Part shown: positions 54,635-63,348 of the stretch, piece after piece
Numbering within the stretch: the first letter of the stretch is position 1
Layout of the letters: each line of letters begins with the position of its first letter
Assembly: GCF_011927665.1 (NCBI RefSeq)
Contig: NZ_JAATJA010000001.1
Span: forward strand, 415,019-479,018
Source: Desulfobaculum xiamenense
Lineage (GTDB): Bacteria; Desulfobacterota; Desulfovibrionia; Desulfovibrionales; Desulfovibrionaceae
DNA length: 64,000 nucleotides
Direction of reading: 5' to 3'
Position numbers and translations under genes: made by a program
Notes under the pieces: generated by a model
Database searches by the model: none
Told to the model about the DNA's origin: nothing
The model's input: only the letters and a program-made list of their open reading frames with translations

Positions 54635-55717
54635 CTACAGCTTCATGCGCGCCGTTCCGTTCGTGTAGAAGGGCAGTTGCGAGCGCGTGGCGGTGATCTT
54701 CTTCGGGCCCTTGCCTGCGAGGAATTCCGTGTGAGCGGCGAATTCCTTGCGCACGTAGGCCAGCGCAACGGCGTGCCCGATGCTGGGGGCGAAGCAGCCG
54801 CTGGTTACACGGCCCACTTCCTCGCCGGAAGGCAGGAAGATCGGGTCGTCGTGCCGCGCGGCCTTGCGGCCTTCCATGGTTAGCGCGATGAGGCTTTCGC
54901 GCACGTCGAAGGCGTGCGTCTTGCCGATGTAGTCCGCGTTGGACTTGAGGAAGACGGCACAGCCCGCTTCGGCGGGGGTGTGCTTTTCGTCGAGGTCCTG
55001 CCCGTAGAGGGACAGCCCGGCTTCAAGGCGCAGGGTGTCGCGCGCGCCGAGTCCAGCGGGCTTCACGTCCGGATGGGAGAGCAGCGCCTCCCACAGGCGC
55101 AGGGCGGCTTCCTCGCGGATGTACAGCTCGTAGCCCAGTTCGCCGGTGTAGCCGGTGCGGCTGACGATGAACGGATCGTTCAGGAACTCGCATTTCTTGA
55201 ACGCGAAGTAGGAGAGGAAGCTCCAGTCCGAACCGGTGACGGAGTTCAGCACCTCGCAGGCCAGCGGGCCTTGTAGGTCGATCTTGGCCATGAGTTCCGA
55301 AATGTCCTCGAAGAACATGTCTTCCGGGAGGTGTGCCTTGATCCACGCGAAGTCGATCGCGGTGCGTGCGCCATTGACCACGAGCATGTATTCGTCGTCG
55401 TTGATGCAGTAGACGATGAGGTCGTCGATGATGCCACCCTGCTCGTTGAGCAGGAAGCCGTAGCGGCAGCGGCCGGGACCCAGCGTGTCGAGGTTGTGCG
55501 TCACCAGCCGGGAGAGGCTGGCCTTGGCCTTGGCTCCCTTGAGCTTGAATTCGCCCATGTGGCAGATGTCGAACACAGACGCTCTCGTGCGCGTGTGGGT
55601 GTGCTCATCGATGATGCCGGAATACTGGACGGGCATGTCCCAGCCGGCGAAAGGCACCATTTTGGCGCCGTTGGCCACGTGCCATGCATGAAGCGGGGTG
55701 GTCAAGAGCTCTGGCAA
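54635..55717 (-). CDS. gcvT: Aminomethyltransferase (glycine cleavage T protein)
   Basis: GcvT releases ammonia and moves the methylene group from aminomethyl-lipoyl H protein to tetrahydrofolate. The 360-residue protein has PLHAWHVANGAKMVPFAGWDMPVQY at the N-terminus, FDICHMGEF, a folate-binding VSRTGYTGELGYELY and the C-terminal GCFAPSIGHAVALAYV. The start codon is TTG with GGAGG five bases upstream. It has its own terminator. The gcvH and gcvP genes are not here, which is unusual for a functional cluster but common in this group as far as I recall. Confidence 0.94.
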   Translation of the reverse strand: MPELLTTPLHAWHVANGAKMVPFAGWDMPVQYSGIIDEHTHTRTRASVFDICHMGEFKLKGAKAKASLSRLVTHNLDTLGPGRCRYGFLLNEQGGIIDDLIVYCINDDEYMLVVNGARTAIDFAWIKAHLPEDMFFEDISELMAKIDLQGPLACEVLNSVTGSDWSFLSYFAFKKCEFLNDPFIVSRTGYTGELGYELYIREEAALRLWEALLSHPDVKPAGLGARDTLRLEAGLSLYGQDLDEKHTPAEAGCAVFLKSNADYIGKTHAFDVRESLIALTMEGRKAARHDDPIFLPSGEEVGRVTSGCFAPSIGHAVALAYVRKEFAAHTEFLAGKGPKKITATRSQLPFYTNGTARMKL

Positions 55718-55771
55718 TGAATCCTCCTCCGAGAACGGAAACGGGAAAGACGTGGACTACTCGCGCAGGGG

Positions 55772-57520
55772 TTATACAGCAAATCCGGTCGGCTTGTCAT
55801 CCTGATCGGCACGGGATTTTCTGATGGATTTGAACTCGTCCATGAGAGAAACCAGACGCCCGTAGTGCTTCTTGATTTCGAGACCGTAGGGCGTGAGATC
55901 CTCGTCCTTGCATTTCGCATAGTTGCGGACGAGGTAGCTGTCCGCCAGTATGTGCTCGCCAATGCTGATGACGTTTTGCACCAGCTGGTCGAAGTAGTTC
56001 ACGATCTCGAACTTGAGGTCGTGAAGAATCGCGTTGGTCTGTTCCAGCATCTGCTTGTAGTTGATGCGCTCGCCACGAAATGTGCGATGCTGGAGGTTTT
56101 CCAACTGCTGCACCTTTCTGGCCTGCTGGATGTAGCTGTAGCGCGCCCAGACTTCCTGATACAACTCGTTCATAGCGTTGAACGTGTCGTAGTTGCCGGG
56201 GTTGAGCAGGTATGCGTCCAGCACTTTCACAACCTGCGCGTAGAAGTCGTCCGAGTAGGCGATGATGCGTCGCTGATGTTTCGTGAGCCACGCATACAGG
56301 AATTTGAGACGCTTGTCATGCGTGTCCGTATTCTCCACAACCTCGTTGCGTTTGTATACGGTGCGGCCCATGAATTCGCCCTTGGCAATGTCGTTGATGC
56401 GAACGACGAGGTTCGTGGCGTCCTTGAGCAGGTTCACGCGGGCGTTGACGAGGCCGGACCACGGATGGATGACCTCCTGCCGCAACACGGAGAGGGCGCG
56501 GTCCTGCCGGACGTTGTCGTGCGAGTAGGCGTGCTGGCGGTAGATGACGCGCAGGATGACCACCCGGCGTTCCTTATCAACAAAATATCGCCCTCGGCCA
56601 AGGCTGGCCAGTGCGTCCTTTTGCTGCTCGTCCACCTGCACGAGGGCGATCTTCTCCACGCGGGGGTAGCGCTTCTGCGAGGGGTGGGAGTAGATGGTCG
56701 TCAGCGTGCGGTCGGACTGGCCGAGAACGCGGATGAGGAACTTCTCGCCCATGGCGTGCAGCCGCCGTGCGAACAGTGCGCTGGAGGTGCGGCGCTCGGA
56801 CACGATGGGGAAGCCGTAGAGTTCCATAAGGAACTGGTAGACGAAATTGCGGTTCAACTCGTAGCGGGGGTTGTCGCCCACGGTGAACTTGCCGATGCGC
56901 AGCCCGAAGCGCTTGATCTCCGTATCCAGATCGGAAGGGAACGATGCGTAGATGCCCGCGAGGTGGAAGCTGCCGTCGATGTTGCGCGCCATGACGTGGG
57001 CGCGGTCCATGTTGAGCAGATACTCCAGAATGCCGGGATACTGCTCGAGGGTCGTGAAGTCCTTGCGGGCGTAGCGCTTGCGGAATTCCTCCTGATAGGG
57101 CTTGGGCATCCTATCCTGGAAGACTCTGCGGTTCTGCTCGTAGATGTTGCGTTCGAGCGGGCAGGAACTGCCCTCGCCAGAACTTGGCGTTTCGAGAAGA
57201 TCATGCAGGATGTCGAACTGGAACGGTTCGCTGAAGTAGTTCAGCGGCCGGGCGAGGGCGACCATGCTGAAGCCGGGAAGCTTCTCGTATTCGAAGGCGT
57301 CGGACTCGAACGACGGAAGGAGCTCGCGCGGTTCGACGAGCGGGTAGTTTTCGGTTTCGAAGTAGGGCTTCAGCAGGCAGTGCTTGATGTGTACCCAGTC
57401 AAGAAACCGCTTCAGGTCTTCGAGCGTTGCTGCATTGATGCTGACGGGTGATTCCTCGTCGCAGCGAAGCCCGTTGAATTCCTTCGATCTGCTGAATGCG
57501 TGTTTCCAACTGAAACGCAT
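55772..57520 (-). CDS. Large hypothetical protein, no recognised domain
   Basis: The 582-residue soluble protein starts MRFSWKHAFSRSKEF. The middle has strand-rich segments (ALFARRLHAMGEKFLIRVLGQ, RYPRVEKIALVQVDEQQKDAL, RRVVILRVIYRQHAY). The C-terminal third is helical and charged, with HPWSGLVNARVNLLKDATNLVVRINDIAKGEFMGR and coiled-coil-like QQARKVQQLENLQHR. No catalytic motif, membrane segment or signal peptide is seen. The start at 57520 follows GGAAAACGGC; an upstream in-frame extension lacks a ribosome site. It lies 54 bases from gcvT and has normal base composition. Confidence 0.75.
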   Translation of the reverse strand: MRFSWKHAFSRSKEFNGLRCDEESPVSINAATLEDLKRFLDWVHIKHCLLKPYFETENYPLVEPRELLPSFESDAFEYEKLPGFSMVALARPLNYFSEPFQFDILHDLLETPSSGEGSSCPLERNIYEQNRRVFQDRMPKPYQEEFRKRYARKDFTTLEQYPGILEYLLNMDRAHVMARNIDGSFHLAGIYASFPSDLDTEIKRFGLRIGKFTVGDNPRYELNRNFVYQFLMELYGFPIVSERRTSSALFARRLHAMGEKFLIRVLGQSDRTLTTIYSHPSQKRYPRVEKIALVQVDEQQKDALASLGRGRYFVDKERRVVILRVIYRQHAYSHDNVRQDRALSVLRQEVIHPWSGLVNARVNLLKDATNLVVRINDIAKGEFMGRTVYKRNEVVENTDTHDKRLKFLYAWLTKHQRRIIAYSDDFYAQVVKVLDAYLLNPGNYDTFNAMNELYQEVWARYSYIQQARKVQQLENLQHRTFRGERINYKQMLEQTNAILHDLKFEIVNYFDQLVQNVISIGEHILADSYLVRNYAKCKDEDLTPYGLEIKKHYGRLVSLMDEFKSIRKSRADQDDKPTGFAV

Positions 57521-57848
57521 GCCGTTTTCCAAAGACTTTCGAAGCCTGTAAAAGGTGGGTGCTGAAATGCCAGCCGCGGCTGTGTGGTACCTCCGGTCGC
57601 AGTGAGTGGTGCCGAGTCCTCCGCATGGCGGGATTCTGCACGTTGCTGGCAGCAAACTCTACATCCTGTTCAAAAGAATGACAATAGCCGACGGTGTGTC
57701 ACGGTCGGGAAAATGTTCGTGGGCGGGACTTGCCGGACAGGGACTGACGAATGCCGAGGAATTTCGCAGGAAGATTGACCAACGGGGCGAAGGGCGGGTA
57801 GTCTCCTGCAACTTGCGCCTCGCCACGTCCATTCAGCCGGAGGCTTGC
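57521..57848. other. Divergent intergenic region, no gene recognised
   Basis: About 328 bases separate the 582-residue gene from the GT2 gene. A plus-strand frame is open through all of it, in phase with the GT2 gene, but its codons lack glycosyltransferase similarity and no ribosome site supports a start there. Both promoters are expected here; no strong -35/-10 match stands out. Confidence 0.45.
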
Positions 57849-59009
57849 GTGGAAGCGGACATCGCCCTCGTGACATTCACCTACAATGATGCGCACCTCG
57901 CGCATGGTTTGCTGCGCTGTGTCGCGGGCTGGAGCGTTCGCCCCGGGCGGATTCTGGTGGTGGACGATGGTTCGGACCGACCCTTCGTGCCTGAGGTCGA
58001 TCCGCCCGCCATATGCCCAGACATCGAGGTGCTGCGTCTGGCGGAGAATCGTGGCCCCACCGGAGCGAAGTCCGTAGGCATCGAGGCTGCGGCGTTCTCG
58101 CGCCTCGTTCTGTCCGTGGATTGCGACATCCGCCCCGGTCCGGATTGGCTGCGCGCCGCCCTCGCCATCGTCGGCGAGCCGGGTGTGGGGCTTGTCGGCG
58201 CGCGCGTGGAGTGCGACTGCGGAACCGGGCCGACCGCGCGCTACATGGCCCGGCATGGAACCCTTGATTTCGACCCGTCCGCCACGGGCTTCATTTCCGG
58301 AAACATCTGGCTTATGCCCGGCGAGGCATGGCGACGGGTGGGCGGGTTCGGCGGGCACGCCGCGCCCACGCACGAGGATTTCGCCTTCTGCCGCGCCCTG
58401 CGTAACGCCGGGTATGGGTTGCGACGGGTGGAGACGGAGTCCGTCCGGCAGGTTCGGCGCATGAGTCGCCGCGCGCTGGCCGCGCAGAATGCCCGCTACA
58501 GCGGACCCTCTGTTCGTGCCGTCGTGGAGCGGCATGGCTTTCTCGATGCCTTTGAGCCGCTTCTGGCGCTCATGGCGGACCGGATGATCGGCGCATTGGC
58601 GCAAGGTGAAGAGGAATTTGCGTATATCGAACTACTCCTCTTCGTGCGGCTGGTGCTGGAACTCTTTGCCGAAGGAACGCGCTTCGTGCCAGAGGGGCGG
58701 TTGGACGCGGGGGAATTCGTCGCCGCCCTAGATGCTTTTCTGCACCCTTATCCGCGCATGGCGAGGACGCTTCGCGCCGATGTCGGGGCCGCGCTCCATC
58801 TGCCGCAGGGAGGAGCGCGTGGGGCAGGGGGGCTGTGGGCCACGATGCTCGACGTGTTTGGCCCCTTCGCTGCTGCGGGCGTGTTCGAGAGGCTCGAATG
58901 CGGCGGGCTGGCGGGATTTGCCGCCGAGGACGCGGCAGGAGAGGTGGATTTCCACTATCTGGAATCCCTCGCGCCGCAGGGCCGGTCGGCCCACGGAGAC
59001 GGAAAATAA
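57849..59009 (+). CDS. Glycosyltransferase family 2
   Basis: The 386-residue protein has a GT-A fold: VTFTYNDAHLAHGLL, the nucleotide-binding VVDDGSDRPF, SVDCDIRPGPDWL with the metal-binding DxD-like DCD, and THEDFAFCRAL with the catalytic-base ED. A C-terminal helical region follows. The start is taken as GTG 57849 with GGAGG five bases upstream, exactly where homology begins. The open frame extends to 57606 without support. The acceptor is unknown. Confidence 0.82.
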   Translation: MEADIALVTFTYNDAHLAHGLLRCVAGWSVRPGRILVVDDGSDRPFVPEVDPPAICPDIEVLRLAENRGPTGAKSVGIEAAAFSRLVLSVDCDIRPGPDWLRAALAIVGEPGVGLVGARVECDCGTGPTARYMARHGTLDFDPSATGFISGNIWLMPGEAWRRVGGFGGHAAPTHEDFAFCRALRNAGYGLRRVETESVRQVRRMSRRALAAQNARYSGPSVRAVVERHGFLDAFEPLLALMADRMIGALAQGEEEFAYIELLLFVRLVLELFAEGTRFVPEGRLDAGEFVAALDAFLHPYPRMARTLRADVGAALHLPQGGARGAGGLWATMLDVFGPFAAAGVFERLECGGLAGFAAEDAAGEVDFHYLESLAPQGRSAHGDGK

Positions 59010-59086
59010 TGCTGTCAAATTTCGGGCCGGTATCGTACACCATGGCGGAGCCGGGTATCCCGGATCGAACGCTCTAACGCAATACG

Positions 59087-60049
59087 ATGAATATGGGTAA
59101 CGATAGTCTCGAAAAACTCCTCGGCATTGTCTGCAGCGTGTTCGATGCCTATTCGACCGTGCTGTTCCTGCCAGAGGAGAATACATCAGAATATTATTTG
59201 AGGGCGCGCTTCAGCCTTGGGGACGACATCCGCGAGGGTATGACGCTCGCTCCCGGGCAGGGACTCGTCGGATGGATCATCCGCAACGGCGATCCGCTGC
59301 TCATCAACAACTTCGACCGTACGCGCAGCAAGCTCGGGTATTACGCTTCCGACGAGGAAAGCAAGATCAAGGCGTTCATGGGCTGCCCCATTCAGGACAA
59401 GGGCGGCGCCCTGTGCGTTGACAGTTGCCGGACGTACAACTTCAGCGACAAGGATCAGAAGATCCTCCAACTGTTCGCCATGCTGGCAAGCGATATCCAC
59501 AATGGGGATTCGCAGGTCCGCCGCGATCTCGTGGAGCATCGCTTCTACCGTAGCCTTCAGCTTATCCAACTCTTGCGTAAGCAGTTTCCGCGCTGGGATA
59601 CATTCCTTCAGAATTTCCTGCGCATCGTCGCGGAAGCTTCCGGCTTTTCGCACTGTTTCCTCGCCGCGTGCGACGACAGGGGCGAGAGCTACTTCATCGA
59701 GGGAGCCTGCGGCGATATGGGCGCGGTGACCGGCAAGGACCGCTTCCCCATCAAGAGCGGACTGGTGGGCTGGGTGTTCGGAAACGGGCAGAGCATCTGC
59801 TCCGGCGACGGAGAGACCAAGGCCGCCCCGCAGTCGCTTCTGGGCAAGAACTCCGGCGGGCCGGTGTTTCATAGCGCGCTTTGCATGCCTCTTGGCATTC
59901 ACCGCAGGACGCGCGGCGTGTTGGTGCTCGCTCATCGCGAGCCGAGGGACATTTCGCCCGAGGTCAAGCGCTTTGTGGAGATGTCCACGGATCATCTGGC
60001 CCTGTTTCTGGAAAATCTCTTCCTCAAGAGTCGCATCCAGCAACCGTGA
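59087..60049 (+). CDS. Two-GAF-domain protein upstream of mreB
   Basis: The 320-residue protein has GAF domains at about 1-140 (GQGLVGWIIRNGDPLLINNFDR, MGCPIQDKGGALCVDS) and 165-310 (IKSGLVGWVFGNGQSICSGDG, ALCMPLGIHRRTRGVLVLAHRE). No kinase, cyclase or DNA-binding output is attached, so it is a sensor or scaffold. The second GAF has a cysteine-rich start (SHCFLAACDD). It lies 127 bases before mreB with no clear terminator between, and could be co-transcribed. Two ATGs (59087, 59093) are possible starts. Confidence 0.8.
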   Translation: MNMGNDSLEKLLGIVCSVFDAYSTVLFLPEENTSEYYLRARFSLGDDIREGMTLAPGQGLVGWIIRNGDPLLINNFDRTRSKLGYYASDEESKIKAFMGCPIQDKGGALCVDSCRTYNFSDKDQKILQLFAMLASDIHNGDSQVRRDLVEHRFYRSLQLIQLLRKQFPRWDTFLQNFLRIVAEASGFSHCFLAACDDRGESYFIEGACGDMGAVTGKDRFPIKSGLVGWVFGNGQSICSGDGETKAAPQSLLGKNSGGPVFHSALCMPLGIHRRTRGVLVLAHREPRDISPEVKRFVEMSTDHLALFLENLFLKSRIQQP

Positions 60050-60176
60050 AGAAAACTTGCGGAATGCCCCGTACGCCGATTGCCGCCGGGGGGCTTATCG
60101 AGTATACCGATTCCGACCCCGTGAACGGGGCTGCCACGTCGCTTCAAACCTCAGTACGGCAAAAGAGAGCTGATTG

Positions 60177-61202
60177 ATGATATTCCGACGCCTTTTCGGC
60201 TTCTTCGGCAGGGATCTCGCCATGGATCTGGGAACGGCCAACACGCTCATATATTCCCCGAAGGATGGCATCGTCCTGAACGAGCCGTCCGTCGTGGCCA
60301 TGGATGCCCACAATGGCAGCATCATCGCCGTCGGCAGGGAAGCCAAGGATTTCTTGGGCCGCACGCCCGATCGCATCCGGGCCATTAGGCCCCTCAAGGA
60401 TGGCGTCATCGCCGACTTCGAGGTGACCAAGGAGATGATCTCCTTCTTCATCAAGAAGGTGATCAGCGGCATGTCGCTGGTGAAGCCCAGAATTGTCATC
60501 TGCGTGCCCACGGGTATTACGCAGGTGGAAAAGCGGGCGGTCATCGAGTCCGCCCTGCAGGCCGGTTCTCGCGAGGTCAAGCTCGTGGAGGAACCCATGG
60601 CCGCCGCCATCGGCGCTGGCTTGCCCATCGAGAACCCCATCGGCAACATGGTCGTTGACATCGGTGGCGGCACCACCGAGGTCGCCGTCATTTCCCTGTC
60701 CGCTGTCGCGTACGCCGAGAGCGTTCGTGTGGCTGGCGACGAGATGAACGAGTCCATCCAGCGCTATTTTCAGGATCGCCACCAGTTGCTCATTGGCGAG
60801 AACATGGCCGAGCGCATCAAGATGACCCTCGGAACCGCCGTTCCGCTGGATGAGACGTTGCATGGCGAAGTGTCCGGTAAGAACCTCGTTGATGGAACGC
60901 CCAAGTGTCTGCCCATCACCGACGCCGACGTGCGCGAGGCCATTCAGGAGCCTGTGGCCCGCATCGTGCTGGCCGTGAAGCGTGCGCTGGAGAAGACTCC
61001 GCCGGAGCTGGTGGGCGATATCGCCCGCAATGGCCTGCTGCTGGCTGGCGGTGGTGCGCTGCTCAAGGGGCTGGACAAGCTCATCAGCACTGAGACGCAT
61101 CTCACCGTCATCGTTGACGATGATCCGCTGACCACCGTTGTGCGCGGCACAGGTCGCACGCTTGAGGTACCCAAGCTCTACGCCAAGGTGTACATCAACT
61201 AG
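60177..61202 (+). CDS. mreB: Rod shape-determining protein MreB
   Basis: MreB is the actin-like filament that guides the elongation machinery. The 341-residue protein has the phosphate-1 motif MDLGTANTLIY, ARP-like VCVPTGITQVEKRAV, LVEEPMAAAIGAGLPIENPIGNMVVDIGGGTTEVAV and the adenosine motif LLAGGGALLKGLDKL. AGAGAG precedes the ATG; a TTG three bases upstream is unlikely. A strong terminator follows directly, so mreC/mreD are not in this unit. The RodZ-like partner is at 28327. Confidence 0.97.
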   Translation: MIFRRLFGFFGRDLAMDLGTANTLIYSPKDGIVLNEPSVVAMDAHNGSIIAVGREAKDFLGRTPDRIRAIRPLKDGVIADFEVTKEMISFFIKKVISGMSLVKPRIVICVPTGITQVEKRAVIESALQAGSREVKLVEEPMAAAIGAGLPIENPIGNMVVDIGGGTTEVAVISLSAVAYAESVRVAGDEMNESIQRYFQDRHQLLIGENMAERIKMTLGTAVPLDETLHGEVSGKNLVDGTPKCLPITDADVREAIQEPVARIVLAVKRALEKTPPELVGDIARNGLLLAGGGALLKGLDKLISTETHLTVIVDDDPLTTVVRGTGRTLEVPKLYAKVYIN

Positions 61203-61226
61203 AAACAGGTTTTTCCGCTGTCTTTC

Positions 61227-61253
61227 AGGCGGCCCCATGGGCCGCCTTTTTTT
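61227..61253 (+). terminator. Rho-independent terminator of mreB
   Basis: AGGCGGCC and GGCCGCCT form an 8-bp stem with a 5-base loop, followed by seven T. Confidence 0.92.
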
Positions 61254-61276
61254 GGTCAACAATCTGGGAGGGCACC

Positions 61277-62071
61277 GTGTCGGACTATGTCACGCCGATT
61301 CTTCTGGCCCGCACTCTCGCCGCCGTGCGCGAGGCGGGACGCATCGTGTGCGATGCGTGGAACAGGCCGAGAAACATCGAATACAAGGGACGCATCGACC
61401 TTGTGACCGGTACGGATGTGGCGGTTGAGGCCGCGCTCAAGGCACGCCTTGCGGAGATCCTGCCCGAGGCGGGCATCCTCGCTGAGGAGAGCGCCAGAGG
61501 CTGGGACCTTGGCGAATTGTCGTGGGTTGTCGATCCGCTGGACGGCACCACGAATTTCGCCCACGGCATTCCCATGTGCGCCATTTCCGTAGCCCTGTGG
61601 CGCAATGGACGCTCCGAGATGGGAGTGGTGTATCTGCCCGTTCTGGATGAGCTTTTTCACGCCGTGCGGGGCGAGGGCGCGTATCTCAATGGCGAGCCTA
61701 TCTCCGTGACCGGCGAGTCCGATCCCGAGCGGGCGCTGGTGGGTACGGGGTTCCCGTACACCGTGCGCGAGGATATTCGCCGGGTCGTCGATCCGCTGGA
61801 GCGCGTGCTTGCCGCCTGTCAGGGCGTACGACGCATGGGCGCGGCGGCCGTGGACCTCGCCTACACCGCCTGCGGCCGTCTGGACGCCTTTTACGAGATC
61901 AATCTCAAGCCGTGGGATACCGCGGCGGGATGGATTCTGGTGGAGGAGGCCGGAGGGCGCGTCACGTCCTATGATGGCGTGACGCCCTACGTCTTCGGTG
62001 GGGACATCCTTGCGTCCAACGGCCACGTTCACGAGGCTGTCGCGGCGCTGGTGACCGGGCGAGACGCGTAG
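61277..62071 (+). CDS. suhB: Inositol monophosphatase family protein
   Basis: The 264-residue protein has the metal-binding Glu motif AEESARG, the signature DPLDGTTNFAHG near residue 85 and WDTAAGWILVEEAGGRV, typical of IMPase/SuhB enzymes that hydrolyse inositol-1-phosphate and related phosphates. SuhB also acts in rRNA transcription in E. coli; that role is unproven here. The start is GTG with GGGAGG upstream. It is placed between the mreB terminator and a convergent NUDIX gene. Confidence 0.9.
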   Translation: MSDYVTPILLARTLAAVREAGRIVCDAWNRPRNIEYKGRIDLVTGTDVAVEAALKARLAEILPEAGILAEESARGWDLGELSWVVDPLDGTTNFAHGIPMCAISVALWRNGRSEMGVVYLPVLDELFHAVRGEGAYLNGEPISVTGESDPERALVGTGFPYTVREDIRRVVDPLERVLAACQGVRRMGAAAVDLAYTACGRLDAFYEINLKPWDTAAGWILVEEAGGRVTSYDGVTPYVFGGDILASNGHVHEAVAALVTGRDA

Positions 62072-62086
62072 CCTTCGCCATGACGG

Positions 62087-62116
62087 CGCGGTCCGGGCCG
62101 TTGGGAACGGACCGCG
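62087..62116. terminator. Possible bidirectional hairpin between suhB and the NUDIX gene
   Basis: A 9-bp perfect stem CGCGGTCCG/CGGACCGCG with a 12-base loop lies between convergent genes. No T-run is present on either strand. Confidence 0.35.
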
Positions 62117-62195
62117 AGAGCAAGCGTGCCGCGCACCTGCGGCGTTTCGACGTCGTACCTGATTGGCGGGTGAGCGATTCGATGGGGCGGGGCGT

Positions 62196-62708
62196 TCAGT
62201 CCTGTTCGCCGGGGAACAGCAGCCCCAGTTCCCAGAAGTGGACGAGGCCCGGAGTGAGCCTGTCGCGAAAATCGCGGACGAGCAGGGCGAGTTCTTCCCT
62301 GTCCACATACATGCCGTCGCTGATCTCATCGGGATTGGTGAGGATGGGACCGGTCACGCGGCCTGCGGAATACAGGGTGACGAAGGCGAACCCCGTTGTG
62401 GGGCAGGCCTCCACCTCGTGCAACAGGCGAAGCCCGGCGACGCGTATGCCCAGTTCCTCGCGCAGTTCGCGGATAGCGGCGTCCTCGCGCGATTCGTGGG
62501 CCTTGACGTGTCCGGTGGCGGAGAGGTCCCAGCGCCCGGGGAAGAGGCTTTTGCTTCCGGAGCGTTTCTGGAGGTAGAGTCGGCCCTCGTGATCGTAGAC
62601 GAGTACCAGGACCGCCCTGTGGCGGAGCGTCTGGCGTGCGGCGTCTGTCAGTGGGAGTACGCACAGCGGGTTGTCGCTGTCGTCCACCACTTCCACGGGG
62701 TCTGTCAT
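62196..62708 (-). CDS. NUDIX hydrolase (IPP isomerase-like/YfcD-like)
   Basis: The 170-residue protein carries the NUDIX box GHVKAHESREDAAIRELREELGI around residue 67-89, with the required REXXEE pattern, and the upstream LYLQKRSGSKSLFPGRWDLSATG seen in YfcD and related members. The substrate is unknown. The start at 62708 gives MTDPVEVVDD, with AAGGA at 13 bases; a longer start at 62765 lacks a ribosome site. It is divergent from rimI. Confidence 0.85.
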   Translation of the reverse strand: MTDPVEVVDDSDNPLCVLPLTDAARQTLRHRAVLVLVYDHEGRLYLQKRSGSKSLFPGRWDLSATGHVKAHESREDAAIRELREELGIRVAGLRLLHEVEACPTTGFAFVTLYSAGRVTGPILTNPDEISDGMYVDREELALLVRDFRDRLTPGLVHFWELGLLFPGEQD

Positions 62709-62820
62709 GATTTCGGCGGGTTCCTTGTCCCGTCTTTCGGGAAATGTGCTTTGCTTGAACGGCATGCGCCGTGTATAGCAGGGCGAGGACAAACTTCCAA
62801 CACTCGTGTGGTGTTTTTTC

Positions 62821-63291
62821 GTGTCTGACGAAATATGTGAATTCGAACGCTTCGGCATGGACGATATCGACGCGCTGGTCGAGTTGGAGCGCGAGTGCTT
62901 CTCGCACCCGTGGGGCGCGGAGCAGTTCCGGCTTGGGCTGGAGAACAAGGTTTTCCACGTGTTCGGCCTGCGTCGGGCTGGCGTCATTGTCGCCTACTGT
63001 TCCATGTATATCATCGTTGACGAGGCCGAGGTGCTGAACATCGCGGTGCGTCCGGAGCTTCGCCGGCAGGGCCTCGGCTCGCGCCTGCTGCGGATCGTGT
63101 TGCAAATCTGCCGTAAAATGGGCATACATAACGCGCGCTTGGAAGTTCGCGTGTCCAATGTCGCCGCACGCAACCTGTACGCCAATTTCGGCTTCGAGCA
63201 GGTGGGCATCCGTACGGGCTACTATCCCGATACTGGCGAGGACGCGCTGCTCATGACACTTGATATGGATAAAATCCCCGAGAGGGGATAG
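62821..63291 (+). CDS. rimI: Ribosomal-protein-alanine N-acetyltransferase RimI-like
   Basis: The 156-residue GNAT protein has the acetyl-CoA binding VRPELRRQGLGSRLL near residue 77, the following helix with RLEVRVSNVAARNLYANFGF, and YYPDTGEDALLMTLDM at the end, typical of RimI. In E. coli it acetylates ribosomal protein S18. The start is uncertain: GTG at 62821 gives a normal N-terminus; GTG 62806 and ATG 62857 are alternatives. It is 57 bases before pgk and probably co-transcribed. Confidence 0.88.
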   Translation: MSDEICEFERFGMDDIDALVELERECFSHPWGAEQFRLGLENKVFHVFGLRRAGVIVAYCSMYIIVDEAEVLNIAVRPELRRQGLGSRLLRIVLQICRKMGIHNARLEVRVSNVAARNLYANFGFEQVGIRTGYYPDTGEDALLMTLDMDKIPERG

Positions 63292-63348
63292 ACTTGTTCG
63301 TTGGTTTTCGCAGCTATCCGACAATGAATTCAGGCAAGGAGAGATGCC

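Noticed and set aside
57606-57848. N-terminal extension of the GT2 gene
   Set aside because: The frame is open but lacks a ribosome site and similarity, while GTG at 57849 has GGAGG at five bases and sits at the start of homology.
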